A stretch of 64,000 bases of DNA from DYFT01 sp041695085 (GTDB lineage Bacteria; Bacteroidota; Ignavibacteria; UBA10030), in assembly GCA_041695085.1 (NCBI GenBank), contig JBGFRO010000017.1:123409-187408 (forward strand). Direction: 5' to 3'. Below, one piece after another: positions 1 to 7,711 of the stretch. Made by a program: the position numbers and the translations under genes. Position 1 is the stretch's first letter; each line of letters opens with the position of its first letter. The notes under the pieces are model-generated. The model was given only the letters and a program-made list of their open reading frames with translations. It was not told where the DNA came from and did not search any database.

Positions 1-800
1 GGATCATGGTTTGTGGCTCCCGCAGGTGCACCGGCAAGAAATTTTCTTGTACCAACTTCAAAATAATGAATGTCAGCCACGGACGCCCCGAATATCGTGT
101 CGGGCACAGAGCCAACGACAGCTCCTGCGAGATTAATGAGATCAACCTTATTGCCGCTTACAAATCGGCTCACGTAAGCATTGCCTCCTGGTGCAATCTG
201 AGCAATACCTGCGCCAGCCTCCTGGCCGACGATGTTGATTGGGCTACCAAGCGTAAAGTTCGCGCCGTCCGTTGTTCGAAAGGTCTGGACTACTGAGGTT
301 GCTGCGTTTCCGCTTGCATAGATGACCGTGCTGGTACCAGTACCTGCCACATCAAAGCTATCACCGATGCGCGCGGTACCGGGTCGGCCCGAAAACGCGA
401 CAGTTGGTATTGCAGTCTCATTTGCCCAGCGATAGATCTTATAAACCGTATCAGCGCCTGATTGAATGGTAAGATTCGCACCATAGATAACCCCGTCCCT
501 CGCTACTTCGATCTCGTTCAGGGCAAACGTGCCGCCCGTGATTCCGGTAACATTCAACGAATCGAGCAGCGCCCCAGTGGAGGCACTTAAGACATACACT
601 TTTAAACCGATTGCACGTGAGACGACCAGATAGCGATCCGTTACAGGATTATAGGCCGCACCGCGATAGACATCACCTGAAGCTGGAAACTGCGGCCGCG
701 AGCCCGGATCGATTTTCCAACGCTGCGTAAATTTCTGCCCAACCAGAGCCTGCGTTGACAGGAACACGAGAAACAGCAAACCGCTCACAATTCGTTTCAT
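1..800 (-). CDS. Secreted protein of unknown function, 3' part cut by window edge
   Basis: A reading frame stays open from an ATG at 800 through to base 1, so the 266 residues seen are the N-terminal part and the end lies outside the window. GGGAGG sits 5 nt before the ATG. The first 22 residues (MKRIVSGLLFLVFLSTQALVG) form a signal peptide with cleavage likely after Gly/Ala. The mature part reads like repeated short beta-strand units (VYRGAAYNPVTD, LVVSRAIGLKVYVLSAST, GALLDSLNVTGI), a style seen in beta-propeller-like extracytoplasmic proteins. It recalls DUF4623-type proteins of FCB bacteria, but this is from memory and unverified. A T9SS sorting domain, if present, would lie in the missing part. 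The gene is co-directional with the ROK regulator upstream. Confidence 0.75.
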   Translation of the reverse strand, partial: MKRIVSGLLFLVFLSTQALVGQKFTQRWKIDPGSRPQFPASGDVYRGAAYNPVTDRYLVVSRAIGLKVYVLSASTGALLDSLNVTGITGGTFALNEIEVARDGVIYGANLTIQSGADTVYKIYRWANETAIPTVAFSGRPGTARIGDSFDVAGTGTSTVIYASGNAATSVVQTFRTTDGANFTLGSPINIVGQEAGAGIAQIAPGGNAYVSRFVSGNKVDLINLAGAVVGSVPDTIFGASVADIHYFEVGTRKFLAGAPAGATNHD

Positions 801-849
801 GGCTACCTCCCATTGGGTGAGTGTGGTTGACAAGAATGACACCGGTGAG

Positions 850-2091
850 TTACGACCGTTCGAGAACAAGCTCCTGCGCCGAATAGCTCCAATTCCGTAC
901 CGGCTTGAAAAGATCGTACAACACAAGTCCAACCGCTCCCAACACAACGCCATCACGACCCAGCGATGCCGGTCGAATCTTCGTCGCTTCCGCCGGTACA
1001 CTCAGGATATCGTCTTTGACTTTTTGTTGCACAAGCTTCAGGACAACTCCATCTTCTTCCACGATCTTTCCACCGATGACAATGAGTTCGGGATTGAGCG
1101 TATTAATGAGATTGATGCAAACGATGCCTGTCAACGAAGCTACTTCATCGAGAAGTTGCTGTGCGGTCTTCTCTCCAGAAGATGCTGCGCGAAGAATGGA
1201 CCCGACATCAATTGGTTTCCGACCGTTCCGGTGACGGCGATACGCTTTGACCATCACCGAATCAGAAAGAATGTCGCCAAAATCTCGCTGGCCCCGATAA
1301 AGGAGGGGGAAACGCTTCCGATCGGCAATAGCGCATCCAAGCTCATTATATCCAATCTCCCCCGCGCTCTCAGTTATACCATGATGGAGTTTGCCATCGA
1401 GAATGATACCCGCGCCGATGCCGTCACCGATCCAGACAAATACCTGATCCCAAATTCCTTTTCCCGTTCCGAAAAGATACTCCGCCAGTGCGCGTGCCTT
1501 CACGTCGTTCTCCACATAGACGGGGACGCGAAATCGTTCTTCGAAAAATGCACGAATATTGGTTCCTTGCCAACCCGCCAGCGTGTCCGCCAAACGGATG
1601 ATGCCCGTCTTCCGCTCAATCAAACCAGGCAAACCGGCGCCGACACCGACAAGTTTCTCGTTCTCAAATCCCTTTGATCGAAGAAGATCGTCTATCAGAT
1701 CAGCAGCCTTTCCCAACACGGCATCTGCTGTGCTACCGGCACGATACAAGAAAGAGTCGCGAGCAAGAAGCTTTGCATTCAGATCACTCACGGCGACGTG
1801 ACACGATGTCATGCCGATGTCGATACCGATGACATAGCCGGCAATGGGATTGAACCGAAGCAGTTCACGGCGTCGCCCTCCGCGCGTCGTTGAGGTCGAT
1901 TCACCAACGGAGAGAAGGAATCCGCCCCGGAGCAAACGTCCCACGATGTCCGAGACAGTTGGTTTAGAGAGCTTTATTTGTTGGGAGATTTCTGTACGGG
2001 AAATGGTCTGTGTGTCGCGAACGAGCCGAAGGATGCGATATTCATTCGGTTCGTCGAAGTACTCAGACCGCCGCCGGAAGCGTGTCCACAC
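850..2091 (-). CDS. ROK-family transcriptional regulator (NagC/XylR type)
   Basis: The 413-residue protein has an N-terminal winged helix-turn-helix (about residues 17-58, with SRTEISQQIKLSKPTVSDIV). A ROK sugar-kinase fold follows: phosphate loop GIDIGMTS near residue 89, the ENDVKA segment, and IGDGIGAGI. The start is GTG at 2091, with GAGG about 9 nt upstream. The usual ROK zinc signature (CxCGxxGCxE) is missing; the region reads GEIGYNELGCAIADRKR, so the zinc-binding cysteine cluster seems lost. ROK regulators normally repress sugar uptake or catabolism genes and are released by a sugar ligand. Here the ligand is unknown, but an oligosaccharide/uronate gene set lies about 4.5 kb away. A palindrome lies 59 bases upstream of the gene and may be its operator. 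Confidence 0.85.
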   Translation of the reverse strand: MWTRFRRRSEYFDEPNEYRILRLVRDTQTISRTEISQQIKLSKPTVSDIVGRLLRGGFLLSVGESTSTTRGGRRRELLRFNPIAGYVIGIDIGMTSCHVAVSDLNAKLLARDSFLYRAGSTADAVLGKAADLIDDLLRSKGFENEKLVGVGAGLPGLIERKTGIIRLADTLAGWQGTNIRAFFEERFRVPVYVENDVKARALAEYLFGTGKGIWDQVFVWIGDGIGAGIILDGKLHHGITESAGEIGYNELGCAIADRKRFPLLYRGQRDFGDILSDSVMVKAYRRHRNGRKPIDVGSILRAASSGEKTAQQLLDEVASLTGIVCINLINTLNPELIVIGGKIVEEDGVVLKLVQQKVKDDILSVPAEATKIRPASLGRDGVVLGAVGLVLYDLFKPVRNWSYSAQELVLERS

Positions 2092-2149
2092 GTAGGGATC
2101 CTCGCCAGTGAGTGGTTCCTCGGAGCCGAGGAAGACTGGGGAATCGGTT

Positions 2150-2170
2150 AGTTAGTTAACCGAACTAACT
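2150..2170. promoter_or_regulatory. Perfect palindrome, likely ROK operator
   Basis: AGTTAGTT-AACCG-AACTAACT forms an 8-bp perfect inverted repeat with a 5-nt spacer. It lies 59 bp before the GTG start of the ROK regulator and about 220 bp before the divergent merR gene. ROK repressors bind palindromes of this size, so autoregulation is the simplest reading. The rest of the 2092-2392 gap shows only a C-run and AT-rich sequence, with no further gene or RNA that I can recognise. Confidence 0.55.
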
Positions 2171-2392
2171 GTCGCAATGTATTGAACTCCCCACTTGATG
2201 TCAAGTTAAATCTACCGAAAGCCCAAAAAAAATCCCACCCCCCCACGCGTCGCAAGTCTGAGAATCTGGAATCTGTCGACCGATTTTTCGCCTCTGTGCG
2301 AAGCTCTCAATTTCCACTCCTCACAATCCCATTGTTTTTCTAAGAGAATTCACTGGCATAATAGTTGAGATTGGACATTGTCAGGAAATCCT

Positions 2393-2851
2393 ATGCACGA
2401 TCAAACACGGACGCTTGCTCCCTCTGATCTCCCGATCTATTCCATCGGTTCAGTTGCGCGTCTTTTGGGTGTCTCCGTGTACACCCTCAGGATGTATGAA
2501 CGCGAAGGCCTCGTTCTCCCTCAGAAATCACATTCTCACCAACGCCGATATTCCGAAAGGGATGTCGAGCGGCTCCGCTGCATCCGTCAAGCCATTCAAG
2601 AGCAAGGGTTCACAATCTCGGCCATCAAGACCTTGTATGCTATGATCCCTTGCTGGGAGATCGTCGGTTGTACCAACGAGGAGCGTGCCGCCTGTCCGGC
2701 CTACAGAGGGCACGAACAGCCGTGCTGGTCATACACCCACAGCGACAATATCTGTGCTTCAAGAAAGTGCCGGGAATGTCCGGCCTATCAGCTTATATCG
2801 AACTGCGATCAAATCAAATCGAGCATCATTCAGAGCACACTTCGACGGTAA
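2393..2851 (+). CDS. MerR-family regulator with C-terminal cysteine cluster
   Basis: This 152-residue protein starts at ATG 2393 with AGGA 5-8 nt upstream; a TTG at 2378 in the same frame has no such site. Residues 15-80 form a MerR winged helix (YSIGSVARLLGVSVYTLRMY, then RRYSERDVERL). Instead of a ligand-binding domain, the C-terminus holds a dense cysteine cluster: Cys87, 93, 101, 111, 121, 126, 129 and 138, in the pattern CWE-x3-C...CPAY...PCW...C-x4-CRECPAY. Such CW/CPAY clusters are seen in redox or metal sensors. The gene is the first of an operon for sulfur-carrier and Fe-S proteins, with the next ATG 13 nt after its stop. It is therefore likely to sense redox state, metal or a sulfur species and control those genes; the ligand is inferred. 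Confidence 0.85.
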   Translation: MHDQTRTLAPSDLPIYSIGSVARLLGVSVYTLRMYEREGLVLPQKSHSHQRRYSERDVERLRCIRQAIQEQGFTISAIKTLYAMIPCWEIVGCTNEERAACPAYRGHEQPCWSYTHSDNICASRKCRECPAYQLISNCDQIKSSIIQSTLRR

Positions 2852-2864
2852 GGAGATGGACCAA

Positions 2865-3338
2865 ATGGACGAGAAGAAAAAAATAACGATGATCGTGTTC
2901 AGCGGCGATATGGATAAAGCGATGGCGGCGTTCATCATAGCAACGGGTGCCGCTGCTTCAGGAATCTCGGTAACGATGTTCTTTACGTTTTGGGGATTGC
3001 AGACCATCAAGAAATCGGTACAAACGGGGAGGGGCTTCTTCGGCAAGATGTTGGGATGGATGCTGAAAGACATCGACAGCATCGGCCCCAGCAAAATGAA
3101 TTTCGGCGGCGTCGGTCGCTGGATGTTCAAAAAAATGATGAGGTCAAAGAACGTGGCGATGCTGCCGGAGTTACGGCAGATGGCCATCGAATTAGGAGTG
3201 AAGATGGAGGCCTGCCAGATGAGTATGGATGTGATGGAGATTGAAAAGAAAGACCTCATCGACGAGGTGGCCGAAGTCGTCGGCGTAGCAGCGATGCTCG
3301 AAGAAGCACAGCAATCAACATTTACGATGTTCATCTAA
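2865..3338 (+). CDS. DsrE2-like sulfur-relay protein
   Basis: The 157-residue protein begins at ATG 2865, preceded by AGGAG with 9-nt spacing. An upstream in-frame ATG at 2856 is too close to the same site. The fold is DsrE/DsrF-like: beta strand ITMIVFSGDMDKAMAAF, a hydrophobic helix, VTMFFTFWGL, and a conserved cysteine in EACQMSMDVM (Cys117). That A-C-x-M-S-x-D motif is characteristic of the DsrE2 subgroup. DsrE-type proteins carry persulfide sulfur on this cysteine and exchange it with TusA, whose gene starts 12 nt downstream. The hydrophobic stretches may make it membrane-associated. Function as a sulfur carrier is known for the family; its role here is inferred from the operon. Confidence 0.85.
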   Translation: MDEKKKITMIVFSGDMDKAMAAFIIATGAAASGISVTMFFTFWGLQTIKKSVQTGRGFFGKMLGWMLKDIDSIGPSKMNFGGVGRWMFKKMMRSKNVAMLPELRQMAIELGVKMEACQMSMDVMEIEKKDLIDEVAEVVGVAAMLEEAQQSTFTMFI

Positions 3339-3349
3339 GGAGACCACCA

Positions 3350-3598
3350 ATGCAAACGATCCAGGAACCAAAAATCGATCAAACACTTGACCTCAAAGGA
3401 CTACTCTGTCCCATTCCGGTTGTGAAACTTGCGATGGCGATCAAGAAGATCAAAATCGGACAGGTCATTCAGGGTATTGCCACCGACCCCGGCGTCATGG
3501 CGGATATTCCTGCCTGGTGCCGAAGTACGGGAAATGAACTTGTTTCGATCGAGCAGAAGGGGAAAGAGTACTTCTTCACAGTCCGACGCGTGAAGTGA
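3350..3598 (+). CDS. tusA: TusA/SirA-like sulfur carrier
   Basis: This 82-residue protein has the family's CPxP motif (LKGLLCPIPVVKLAMAIKK, Cys20), the persulfide-carrying cysteine, followed by the two-layer fold segments GQVIQGIATDPG and DIPAWCRSTGNEL. A second cysteine (Cys57) is common in TusA/YedF-like members linked to selenium or sulfur metabolism. AAGGAG lies 8 nt before the ATG. It sits between the DsrE2-like gene and a membrane cytochrome gene, an arrangement typical of sulfur-transfer gene sets rather than the tRNA-thiolation TusA of enterics. The gene symbol is used at family level. Confidence 0.88.
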   Translation: MQTIQEPKIDQTLDLKGLLCPIPVVKLAMAIKKIKIGQVIQGIATDPGVMADIPAWCRSTGNELVSIEQKGKEYFFTVRRVK

Positions 3599-3605
3599 GG
3601 CGGCC

Positions 3606-4244
3606 ATGACTCTTTTCACGATAACGCAGTGGATTGCCTCTGCTTCACTCCTCTTCTCCATAGCGGCTTTCAGCGGAATGTGGTGGCGAATGCAACGGCG
3701 GGCGTCCGGTGTTGACCGCTCGGTGCCGAAGGACTCGGTGGCGCGAGGTATTCGCTATGCCTTCACGACCGGTATGGCGTCGTGGGCAAAAGAGAGTACT
3801 CGGCTGCACATGATTGGCTATCTTCGAGGCGTGGTTTTCCATCTCGGCATCTTCGTCGGACTGGCGGTTCTTCTGCTAAGTCCCTGGTTGGATTCCATCA
3901 GCGATTCCGTCCGCTGGGGTGCAGCGGTACTCGCATTTGTCGGTGCCGTCATGGGAATTATCGGAGCGATACAGCGCATTACCGAACGCAATCTCAGAAT
4001 TCTTAGCACACCGGATGATCATCTTTCTGTGTGGCTGGTGTCGATTGTCTTATTGAGCGCATCCGTGGCTGTGGTGTCTTCTGAATGGTTGCCAGCGTTT
4101 TACGTTGCTTCTTCTGTTCTCCTCGTCTATGCGCCGGCGAGCAAGATTCGACACTGTATCTTTGTCTATTTCGGGCGACTGTTTTATGGCATTCATATTG
4201 GTCGCCGCGGAATTGTTCGGGGACTGGAGGAACACCATGCCTGA
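3606..4244 (+). CDS. NarI/DsrM-like membrane cytochrome b subunit
   Basis: The 212-residue integral membrane protein has about five hydrophobic helices (roughly 5-25, 71-91, 103-121, 141-158 and 161-178). Histidines near membrane faces (His68, His79, His139, His183, His197) are candidate haem b ligands. Length and helix count fit the gamma subunit of respiratory nitrate reductase and its relatives DsrM/HdrE, which pass electrons between quinones and a cytoplasmic or membrane-bound Fe-S subunit. Its last 8 bases overlap the start of the HdrD/DsrK-like gene, so the two are probably translated together as a two-subunit complex. No nitrate reductase catalytic subunits are nearby. Confidence 0.7.
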   Translation: MTLFTITQWIASASLLFSIAAFSGMWWRMQRRASGVDRSVPKDSVARGIRYAFTTGMASWAKESTRLHMIGYLRGVVFHLGIFVGLAVLLLSPWLDSISDSVRWGAAVLAFVGAVMGIIGAIQRITERNLRILSTPDDHLSVWLVSIVLLSASVAVVSSEWLPAFYVASSVLLVYAPASKIRHCIFVYFGRLFYGIHIGRRGIVRGLEEHHA

Positions 4245-5574
4245 CACGACAATCACGACAGCGTTGGAATTCCTGGAGAAACAGCTCAATCGGCCATTGG
4301 CCACGGCGCTCGAGGTCTGTGCCCGCTGCGGCATCTGCGCTGAGGCCTGCCATTACTACGTTGCCGATCCTGATCCCAAGCACGTTCCGGCCTATCGGGG
4401 CGAGCAGCTCCGATCGATTTACCGCCGGAAGCATAATCTCCTTGGCAAAGTATTCCCAAAGTGGGTGAAGGCTGCTGACTTAGACGAGACGATGCTCGAG
4501 CGTTTGGCGGAAATCGCTTTTAGCGAATGCACGCTTTGCCGTCGTTGCACCTTCAATTGTCCGCTTGGTGTCGACACGCCATTGATGATGCGAGCTGTGC
4601 GCGGAATGGCCACTGCCGCCGGCAAAGCTCCTGAAATGCTCGTCATGCTTGCGGATGCGGCTATTGAAAAAGGAAAAGATCCGGAGATGTTTCGCGAGCT
4701 TTTCCTTCAACAAATTCGAGAGATGGAGCGAGAGCTACAAGAGATGGTTGGAGATCCGACGGCTCACATCACGGTTGAGCGGGAAGGAGCGAGGGTGCTG
4801 TACGTTGCCCTCGCCGGTGCGCATACCATTCTTCCTCCTGCGACGATTTTCCATGCAGCTAAAGAGGATTGGACACTGAGTCTCTATGAGGCGGCGAACT
4901 ACGGTGTTTTTCTTGGAGACCCGAACCGAGCAAAACAAATTGCGGGGAGGATTATCGAAGAGGCGAAGAGGCTGAAGGTGAACGAGGTCGTTGTGGCTGA
5001 GTGCGGGCATGCGTGTGCGTCTCTCGTTTGGGAAGCGCCGAACTGGTTTGGCGAAACGTTTCCCTTCCGCATTCGCAGCGTGATTGAGCTCTTTGCCGAT
5101 TACATCGAGCAGGGGCGCCTGAAGCTCGATCCGACAGCCAATCCGGAAGTAATCACGTATCACGATTCCTGCAACCTCGCACGCACAAGCGGCATTTATC
5201 GTGAGCCGCGTGTTATCCTGAAAGCTGTCGCTCAAAACTTCCGTGAAATGAATCCGCACGCACTGGAAAACTACTGCTGCGGCGGTGGTGGCGGGTTGGT
5301 TGCGTTGCCTGAATATGAGGAGAAGCGATTGAAGGCGGGAAGACCGAAAGCGGACCAGATCAGAAATGCCGGAGCTGAAGTTGTGGCGGCGGCGTGTGAA
5401 AACTGCCGACTCCAGCTTGGCGAGCTTAATGATCATTATCGGCTGAATGTACGGGTGATGGCCCTTGCTGATCTCATTGTGAAAGCGCTTCGTTTTCCGG
5501 AAAGAACATCCCGGCCAGTTGAGTCAGATTGCAGCGAGCTCAATGCTTGCCGTGAAATACCGTCATGCACATGA
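4237..5574 (+). CDS. HdrD/DsrK-like Fe-S oxidoreductase
   Basis: The start is ATG 4237, with GGAGG ending 6 nt before it. A longer frame from 4105 only reads back through the preceding gene. The 445-residue protein has two [4Fe-4S] motifs near the N-terminus (C28-x2-C-x2-C-x3-C and C98-x2-C-x2-C-x3-C). A degenerate CCG segment follows, then a complete C-terminal CCG domain (HDSCNLAR ... NYCCGGGG ... ACENCRLQL). In HdrB/HdrD this domain binds the unusual cluster that cleaves or forms disulfides. With the overlapping NarI-like gene it should form a membrane DsrMK/HdrDE-like complex linking the quinone pool to a thiol, disulfide or persulfide couple. The substrate is not known; TusA/DsrE2 next door suggest a protein persulfide. 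Confidence 0.85.
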   Translation: MPDTTITTALEFLEKQLNRPLATALEVCARCGICAEACHYYVADPDPKHVPAYRGEQLRSIYRRKHNLLGKVFPKWVKAADLDETMLERLAEIAFSECTLCRRCTFNCPLGVDTPLMMRAVRGMATAAGKAPEMLVMLADAAIEKGKDPEMFRELFLQQIREMERELQEMVGDPTAHITVEREGARVLYVALAGAHTILPPATIFHAAKEDWTLSLYEAANYGVFLGDPNRAKQIAGRIIEEAKRLKVNEVVVAECGHACASLVWEAPNWFGETFPFRIRSVIELFADYIEQGRLKLDPTANPEVITYHDSCNLARTSGIYREPRVILKAVAQNFREMNPHALENYCCGGGGGLVALPEYEEKRLKAGRPKADQIRNAGAEVVAAACENCRLQLGELNDHYRLNVRVMALADLIVKALRFPERTSRPVESDCSELNACREIPSCT

Positions 5575-5642
5575 ATGCCAGACTTTTTTTTGGGAGACAT
5601 TTGCCTATCTTGCTCATCATCTCAACCTAAGGAGGCTGTTCA

Positions 5643-5978
5643 ATGTCTAAACTCCCCAAACGGTTCACCGATTTCACGAAGAACTATCCAACGGTAGCGA
5701 AGGCGTACGAGGAGCTGGGGAATGCCGTGCATGCATCCGGACCGCTCGGCACCAAAGAGCGGGCGCTCGTGAAGTTTGCCATCTCCATCGGCGCGAGGTT
5801 AGAGGGGGGAGCGCATTCACACATCAGAAAGGCATTGGAAGCAGGAGTAACAGTAGAAGAGTTACGACACGTCGCACTTCTCGCGATACAAACGATCGGC
5901 TTTCCCTCTTCCATGGCTGCGATGAGTTGGATTGACGACATCGTCCAACAATCGCCGAAAAAGAGACGTTCAAAATGA
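5643..5978 (+). CDS. Carboxymuconolactone decarboxylase/AhpD-like protein
   Basis: This 111-residue protein has the all-helical AhpD/CMD signature region: ERALVKFAISIGARLEGG, AHSHIRKALEAGVTVEEL, and ALLAIQTIGFPSSMAA. AAGGAGG sits 7 nt before the ATG. The CxxC pair that gives AhpD its peroxidase/disulfide activity is absent; the corresponding segment reads EGGAHSH, with only the histidine retained. A thiol reductase role is therefore unlikely and the function is open. Its last bases overlap the start of mobA by 4 nt, so the two are translationally coupled. It lies 68 bp downstream of the HdrD-like gene and may belong to the same transcription unit. Confidence 0.8.
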   Translation: MSKLPKRFTDFTKNYPTVAKAYEELGNAVHASGPLGTKERALVKFAISIGARLEGGAHSHIRKALEAGVTVEELRHVALLAIQTIGFPSSMAAMSWIDDIVQQSPKKRRSK

Positions 5979-6601
5979 TCGAAGAACGGGAGATGGTGGG
6001 CGCGATTCTTGCGGGGGGTGATAGCAGTCGCATGGGGACCGATAAGGCTCTCCTGGAACTTGGAAGATCAACACTCATTGGTTACGTGGCGGAGGCGCTG
6101 AGGTCGGTTTTTCAACGCGTGGTGGTGATCTCGAACGTTCTGATCAAATACAGCTTTCTCAATCTCCCAACCTATCCCGACATCTTCCGCAGCTGCGGAC
6201 CGCTCGGCGGTATCCATTCCTCATTGGTACATACTGCATCCGATCGGGTCTTCGTTGTCTCATGCGACATGCCGTACATTACACAGGATCTTCTCACGTA
6301 TGTGGCCTCATCGACAGATGACGCTGATGCAGCCGTGCCGACGAGCGAAGGACGTCTCCATCCGCTTTGTGCAATCTATGCGCGGCGGTCGCTCCCAACA
6401 ATCACGGAACATCTTCAACGCCAGCAGCTCCGGCTGCTTGATCTCCTTCAACGTCTCCGGACGCAATACATCCCGATCACGCCCCACCTCCCTTTCTACA
6501 CACCTCAGCTTCTTACAAACATCAACACACCTTACGATTTCAAAGCATCGCTTCGAAATCCTCCCCGACCTTCCCGCGACTCGCCCACAACCGACACTTG
6601 A
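5975..6601 (+). CDS. mobA: Molybdenum cofactor guanylyltransferase
   Basis: The 208-residue protein has the nucleotidyltransferase signature LAGGDSSRMGTDKA at residues 12-25, the GPLGGIHSSL segment, VVSCDMPYI (the metal-binding DMP motif) and the C-terminal NINTPYD motif. MobA transfers GMP from GTP to molybdopterin, making the bis-MGD cofactor of DMSO-reductase-family enzymes. The start overlaps the AhpD-like gene by 4 nt. No molybdoenzyme is in this window, so its client is elsewhere. The C-terminal tail after NTPYDF is basic and proline-rich and looks unstructured. Confidence 0.9.
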   Translation: MIEEREMVGAILAGGDSSRMGTDKALLELGRSTLIGYVAEALRSVFQRVVVISNVLIKYSFLNLPTYPDIFRSCGPLGGIHSSLVHTASDRVFVVSCDMPYITQDLLTYVASSTDDADAAVPTSEGRLHPLCAIYARRSLPTITEHLQRQQLRLLDLLQRLRTQYIPITPHLPFYTPQLLTNINTPYDFKASLRNPPRPSRDSPTTDT

Positions 6602-6634
6602 ACGTCTGCGCGGTGCTGAGGGTCGCGTGGATGT

Positions 6635-7666
6635 TCATCTCTGAACTCTTCCGGAACCCCCTTCTCTCATGAGTGATTCCACTTCCGCAACCGTGACGTC
6701 GTTGAAATCACCGATGATCGAGTGCTTGAGGCACGAGGCCGCCACGGCAAACTCCAACGCATCTTGTGTCCCTTTGCCCGTGACCAATCCGTAAATCAAT
6801 CCTGCACCGAAGGAATCCCCCCCTCCCACTCGATCCACCACGCGGATGGCATATTTACGACTTTGATAGAATTGCTTCCCGTCCCACAACACAGCCGACC
6901 AATTGTTGTCCGATGCCGATAGACTTTCCCGCAAGGTAATCGCCACTTTGTTTACTTGCGGGAAGCGTTGGATGAGCTGTTCTGCAACGGAGCGATACTT
7001 TTCGATCTCTAACTTGCCAGCCTGGACGTCCGTCGATCCGGCCTTGATACCGAAGACCATCTCGGCATCTTCTTCGTTGGCGATGACGACATCGACAAGT
7101 TCCAAAACGCGGCTCATTACCTTCTCAGCCTGATCCCGGCTCCAGAGTTTTTTCCGGTAGTTGAGATCGCAACTGACTGTGAGTCCCACCGACCGCGCCT
7201 TCGCAACCGCCTCCACCGTTGCCTCCGACGCAGTTGGGCTCAAGGCAGGGGTTATGCCGGTGACGTGGAACCACGAAGCGCCGGCAAGCACATCTTCCCA
7301 TTTTACCATACCGGGAGCAATCTCGGCGATGGCAGAATGGGCCCTGTCGTACAGGACCTTTGACGGACGCTGAGAAGCACCGTTTTCGAGAAAATAGATC
7401 CCCATGCGTTCGCCGCCACGCAGGATGGCACCGGTCTGAACGCCGCGCCGTCGCAGTTCAGCGATGCATGTCTCCGCAATCTCATTCTTTGGGAGGCGCG
7501 TCACATAGTGGGCATCCAAACCGAATTCGGCGAGGGAGACTGCCACGTTTGCCTCACCGCCTCCGAACGTTGCATCGAACTGCCTTGCTTGACTGAATCG
7601 CAGGAATCCAGGCGTTGAGAGCCGGAGCATAATTTCACCGAACGTTACCACTTTTGGTGGTGCCAT
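6635..7666 (-). CDS. kdgK: PfkB-family sugar kinase, probable 2-keto-3-deoxygluconate kinase
   Basis: The 343-residue protein has the ribokinase fold: FGEIMLRLSTPG at the N-terminus, signature 1 around GGGEANVAVSLAEFG (35-49), CDLNYRKKLW and ANEEDAEMVFG, and signature 2 DRVGGGDSFGAG with the catalytic Asp284. The segments MLRLSTPG and NYRKKLW are typical of KdgK, which phosphorylates 2-keto-3-deoxy-D-gluconate on the way to pyruvate and glyceraldehyde-3-phosphate. The neighbouring GH88-like hydrolase and SDR fit a pathway that degrades unsaturated uronate oligosaccharides. It is convergent with mobA, with 33 bp between them. Other PfkB sugars (fructose, tagatose) remain possible. Confidence 0.8.
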   Translation of the reverse strand: MAPPKVVTFGEIMLRLSTPGFLRFSQARQFDATFGGGEANVAVSLAEFGLDAHYVTRLPKNEIAETCIAELRRRGVQTGAILRGGERMGIYFLENGASQRPSKVLYDRAHSAIAEIAPGMVKWEDVLAGASWFHVTGITPALSPTASEATVEAVAKARSVGLTVSCDLNYRKKLWSRDQAEKVMSRVLELVDVVIANEEDAEMVFGIKAGSTDVQAGKLEIEKYRSVAEQLIQRFPQVNKVAITLRESLSASDNNWSAVLWDGKQFYQSRKYAIRVVDRVGGGDSFGAGLIYGLVTGKGTQDALEFAVAASCLKHSIIGDFNDVTVAEVESLMREGGSGRVQR

Positions 7667-7711
7667 GATGTTCTTCCTTGATTACCTATCCTGTGAGGTT
7701 TTTCATAGCAG

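Noticed and set aside
799..1677. 292-codon plus-strand ORF opposite the ROK gene
   Set aside because: It lies antisense within a clear ROK gene, has no recognisable motif, and its composition is what the reverse strand of a conserved gene produces.
2393..5574. Complete dissimilatory sulfite reductase or nitrate reductase operon
   Set aside because: Subunits resemble DsrM/DsrK and NarI, but no dsrAB, narGH or related catalytic genes are present in the window.
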